DNA from: Cepaea nemoralis
Lineage: Eukaryota > Mollusca > Gastropoda > Stylommatophora > Helicidae
Length of the DNA stretch: 64,000 nucleotides
Direction of reading: 5' to 3'
NCBI GenBank assembly: GCA_014155875.1
Contig: JACEFZ010002133.1
Span: 301,001-365,000 of the forward strand
How positions within the stretch are numbered: position 1 is the first letter of the stretch; the number at the start of each line of letters is the position of its first letter. Under the pieces are notes generated by a model, which did not search any database, was not told the origin of the DNA, and saw only the letters and a list, made by a program, of their open reading frames with translations. The position numbers and the translations under genes were made by a program. Of this stretch, positions 61,596-64,000 are shown one piece after another.

Positions 61596-61747
61596 TGTTC
61601 TTTTGTGTTCACTCGCTCTGAACTCAAGCGTAGTCTATACACATGTTACAACTTCTAGTGCACTGGACTGATTTTTGTGTGTGGATTAGCTTGTTCTATT
61701 ACCAGTGTCCCTGGCCATTAGGCGAACCCACTCTGACTTGAGAGGTA
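61596..61747 (-). mobile_element. SINE family 2, body fragment
   Basis: Carries 'gtggattagctt' and 'taccagtgtccctggccatt'; no head. Confidence 0.8.
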
Positions 61748-61849
61748 ATACAAATATATAACACACGACACAAAAAGAGGACACTTGAATGCAGTTTTCC
61801 TACAAATATTACGGTATCAATGTCAGACTTGGAAGCTAACATTACAGGA

Positions 61850-62290
61850 GAAAAGACGAGTTGAAAACAACAGAATTAATATTCCTACAACAAATATGAC
61901 CAACTAAAATTATTATAATTAAACTACAAACAGTCACTAACTGGTACTTGTGTAAAATAGAAGGAAGAAAATGGAATGACACAATTACCAATATGAAGCT
62001 CATGGAGAGAACTAGATATATACCAGTGAACCATGAGGTGAAGTAAAGCCACTGGCACTGGTTAGGGCATACACTGAGAAAACCCGAGAACAGTACAAAC
62101 AGAAATGCCTTTGTCTGGAGTCCATAGGGCAAAAGGAATAATAGAAGACCTAAAATACATGGAGAAGAGACAAGAAACAGACATGAATAATCTGGGCAGG
62201 AAATGGACAGATCTGCACGGGATAGTTAAGGATCGGAAAACTTGGAGTGAGTTTGTAGACCTATACCCCAATAGGGGATGAAGGGTGAAA
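61850..62290 (+). pseudogene. RTE-like LINE 3' end
   Basis: The plus strand reads HWHWLGHTLRKPENSTNRNA-like sequence, then FVWSP, GKRNNRRPK and VCRPIPQ-type sequence in shifted frames, the C-terminal RWLGHVLRK...GKRKRGRPK region. Confidence 0.78.
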
Positions 62291-62595
62291 TAAGAAGAAG
62301 ACAAAGTCTAAATGTAACAAGAAAATATACAATAATAAACCATGGCATCAACAAACAAGCAAGGTCAGCACCAGTGTTTAAACTACATTTAAAGAATAGC
62401 AAATCTGATGGTTTGGTCATGCAACAAGATTACCACAAGCCAGCACCCCACAGAGAATTTTAGACACATCAGAAACAGAAAGTGTTAGCCCAGCAAACAA
62501 TCGATTGATGGAACAGCTCAGGCTGTGAATACCACCATGTAAGAAACACACATCTAACTCTTTCCAGAAGTCTTCTCTTACCCTGATGCTGAAAC
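62291..62595. other. Non-coding, upstream part of GPSM2 intron
   Basis: Nothing recognised. Confidence 0.5.
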
Positions 62596-62599
62596 AAAC

Positions 62600-63720
62600 A
62601 AAACAGAACAAACTAACAAACTTTATTTTCAAAGGGTAACAAATTGGGCATGCAGGTCCGTCTTACATTCGGCCCTTCCAATCACTCATCTTTCTTTCAT
62701 CAACAGTGCATAGGAAAAAACATTGTCAAATTAATTTTGTAAACATAAACAATGCATATTACTATGTTATGAGACACATCCACCACCCACCCATACATCC
62801 CCCATTCACTCCAACTCCCCCACCCAACCACACACATAACCCACACACACATACATGCCCCCACCCATCCACTACATCCCTACACCTACACATCTCCCCA
62901 CCCAATCACACCTCTCACCCACCACACATCCCATCCACCCACACCCCAAGCACACATACATTCCCCAACTCACACACATCCACCCACCTATACACATCTC
63001 CCCACCCACTCACATAACCTCTACCCATCCCATTACCCACCAACAATCACTCACCCACATATCCTCCTCCACCCACACACCTCCAACCACCTAGCCAAAC
63101 ACACATTCCTCAGCCACACATCCCCCACACATCTCCCCGCCAACTCACATATCACACACCTACCCACACACAAATTTCGCACCCACCCACATAATCTCCC
63201 ATCTCCCCCAGCCCACTCACAGATCCCGAGCCTACCCCTACAAACATCCCCCACCATCTCCTAACCTACATACACTCACCCACCCACATATCCTCTACCC
63301 ATCCACACATCCTCTACCCACCCATCCCCAACCAAACATCCCTTAACCACACACCTTTACTCATATACAATCACCCACCCACCCATCCTCTACCTAACCA
63401 CACATCCTCCACCCACCCATCCCCCAGCCACACATCCCTTAACCACACACCCCTACCCATATACACACACATCCCCACCCACACACAATCTCCCCACCCA
63501 TCCCTCACATACATCCCCACCCACCAACACATCCCCCATTCACAAACACACACCTGCCATCCCCGCACACACAACCCACACACACATCCCCAACCCATAC
63601 ACTCATCCCCTCACACATCCCTAGACACACGTACTTATCCCTCAACCACTAACACCCACACATCCCTCACCCACTCATCAACACATACATCTCCTATCTA
63701 CCCACCCAACAGACAAGAAG
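62600..63720 (-). mobile_element. Second retroposon carrying a G/T-rich minisatellite
   Basis: The minus strand repeats the order of 30475-32125: G/T-rich array, 'tgtctcataacatagt', 'gatgagtgattggaagggc', then 'accctttgaaaataaagttt' at the 3' end (62640-62615). The array is 62775-63710, of the complement type 'cacccacccacatcctc'. Confidence 0.75.
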
Positions 63721-64000
63721 AAGAATATGTGTTAACAATTATGCACAGATGTCTTAAACTATGGAAAGTAATTAACTGGTTATGGAGGTCCATCTTCCTT
63801 TAACTGTGAACAACATGAAGCATCTTCACAGAATGAATTTCCATTAGCCCACAGATAACACCCCTGGCATCAAATTGCCTGTCAATCCATAATTCATCCC
63901 TCGCATCCAGGACTCCTCTGTGTGACACTGGTGGCTGATCACATTCCTCAAACTCTCACATTTCTCAAGTATTACATTTCATTAGTTCATTTCTTCAGCC
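63721..64000. other. Non-coding end of window
   Basis: I looked on the minus strand for the earlier GPSM2 TPR exons and found none. Confidence 0.5.

Noticed and set aside
62706..63598. His/Pro-rich and Gly/Val/Trp-rich frames
   Set aside because: Translation of the second G/T-rich array.
60011..64000. Search for the first GPSM2 exons
   Set aside because: No minus-strand block resembling the GEAKASGNLGNTLK-type TPRs was found, so they are assumed to lie beyond the window.

Overview
This is repeat-choked eukaryotic (animal) DNA, about 60% A+T. Gene density is very low, introns are long, and many non-LTR retrotransposon, SINE, Helitron, mariner and hAT remnants are present, with more than twenty minisatellite families. 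The one host protein-coding gene I can support is a G-protein-signalling modulator of the GPSM2/LGN/Pins family, on the minus strand from 60010 down to 20941. The conserved TPR and GoLoco exons, the RTE-like and I/Nimb-like LINEs and the abundance of tRNA-headed SINEs fit a lophotrochozoan, most likely a mollusc. That placement is inference; the species is unknown.

The GPSM2 gene is read right to left. Eleven core exons are visible: four carry TPR repeats (60010-59868, 55951-55828, 54696-54581, 48744-48480), four make the linker (47702-47620, 44971-44934, 42730-42657, 40585-40490), and three carry four GoLoco motifs (38501-38354, 25165-24972, 21117-20941, the last with the stop codon). All have AG/GT borders and compatible phases, and they sum to 1458 nt (485 codons plus stop). 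The start codon and the first TPRs lie beyond the right edge. Two unusual local features stand out. The exon ending at 42657 runs into nine 21-bp repeats that each regenerate an in-frame splice donor. Between GoLoco 1 and GoLoco 2, a small exon candidate with its flanking intron is present in two copies (29.45 kb and 27.15 kb).

Left part (1-20.9 kb, downstream of GPSM2): the 5' end of a mariner transposon (1-257), an inverted repeat, a SINE with clean target-site duplications, an intron-containing elongator tRNA-Met(CAT) gene (1482-1574) and a truncated intron-retaining copy (5421). A non-autonomous Helitron with amplified 3' ends follows (3787-5196). The rest is mostly long minisatellites (40, 50, 46 and about 35 bp units), with a SINE inserted in the last one.

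Middle part (21-48 kb, GPSM2 introns): minisatellites (55/52, 39, 81, 30, 44, 62, 36 bp units), a palindromic mariner remnant (23057-23632), several RTE-like LINE 3' ends (one RT C-terminal ORF still open, 34038-34927), SINEs, a retroposon carrying a 1.3-kb G/T-rich minisatellite, and a 414-bp hAT element with 8-bp target duplication (45645-46058).

Right part (48-64 kb): a nearly full-length I/Nimb-like LINE (about 49287-53391) inserted into a 25-bp minisatellite and broken by a stop codon, frameshifts and a lost RNase H residue, then three TPR exons, an inverted SINE pair, a 19-bp minisatellite (60.15-61.3 kb) and a second copy of the minisatellite-bearing retroposon in the opposite orientation.
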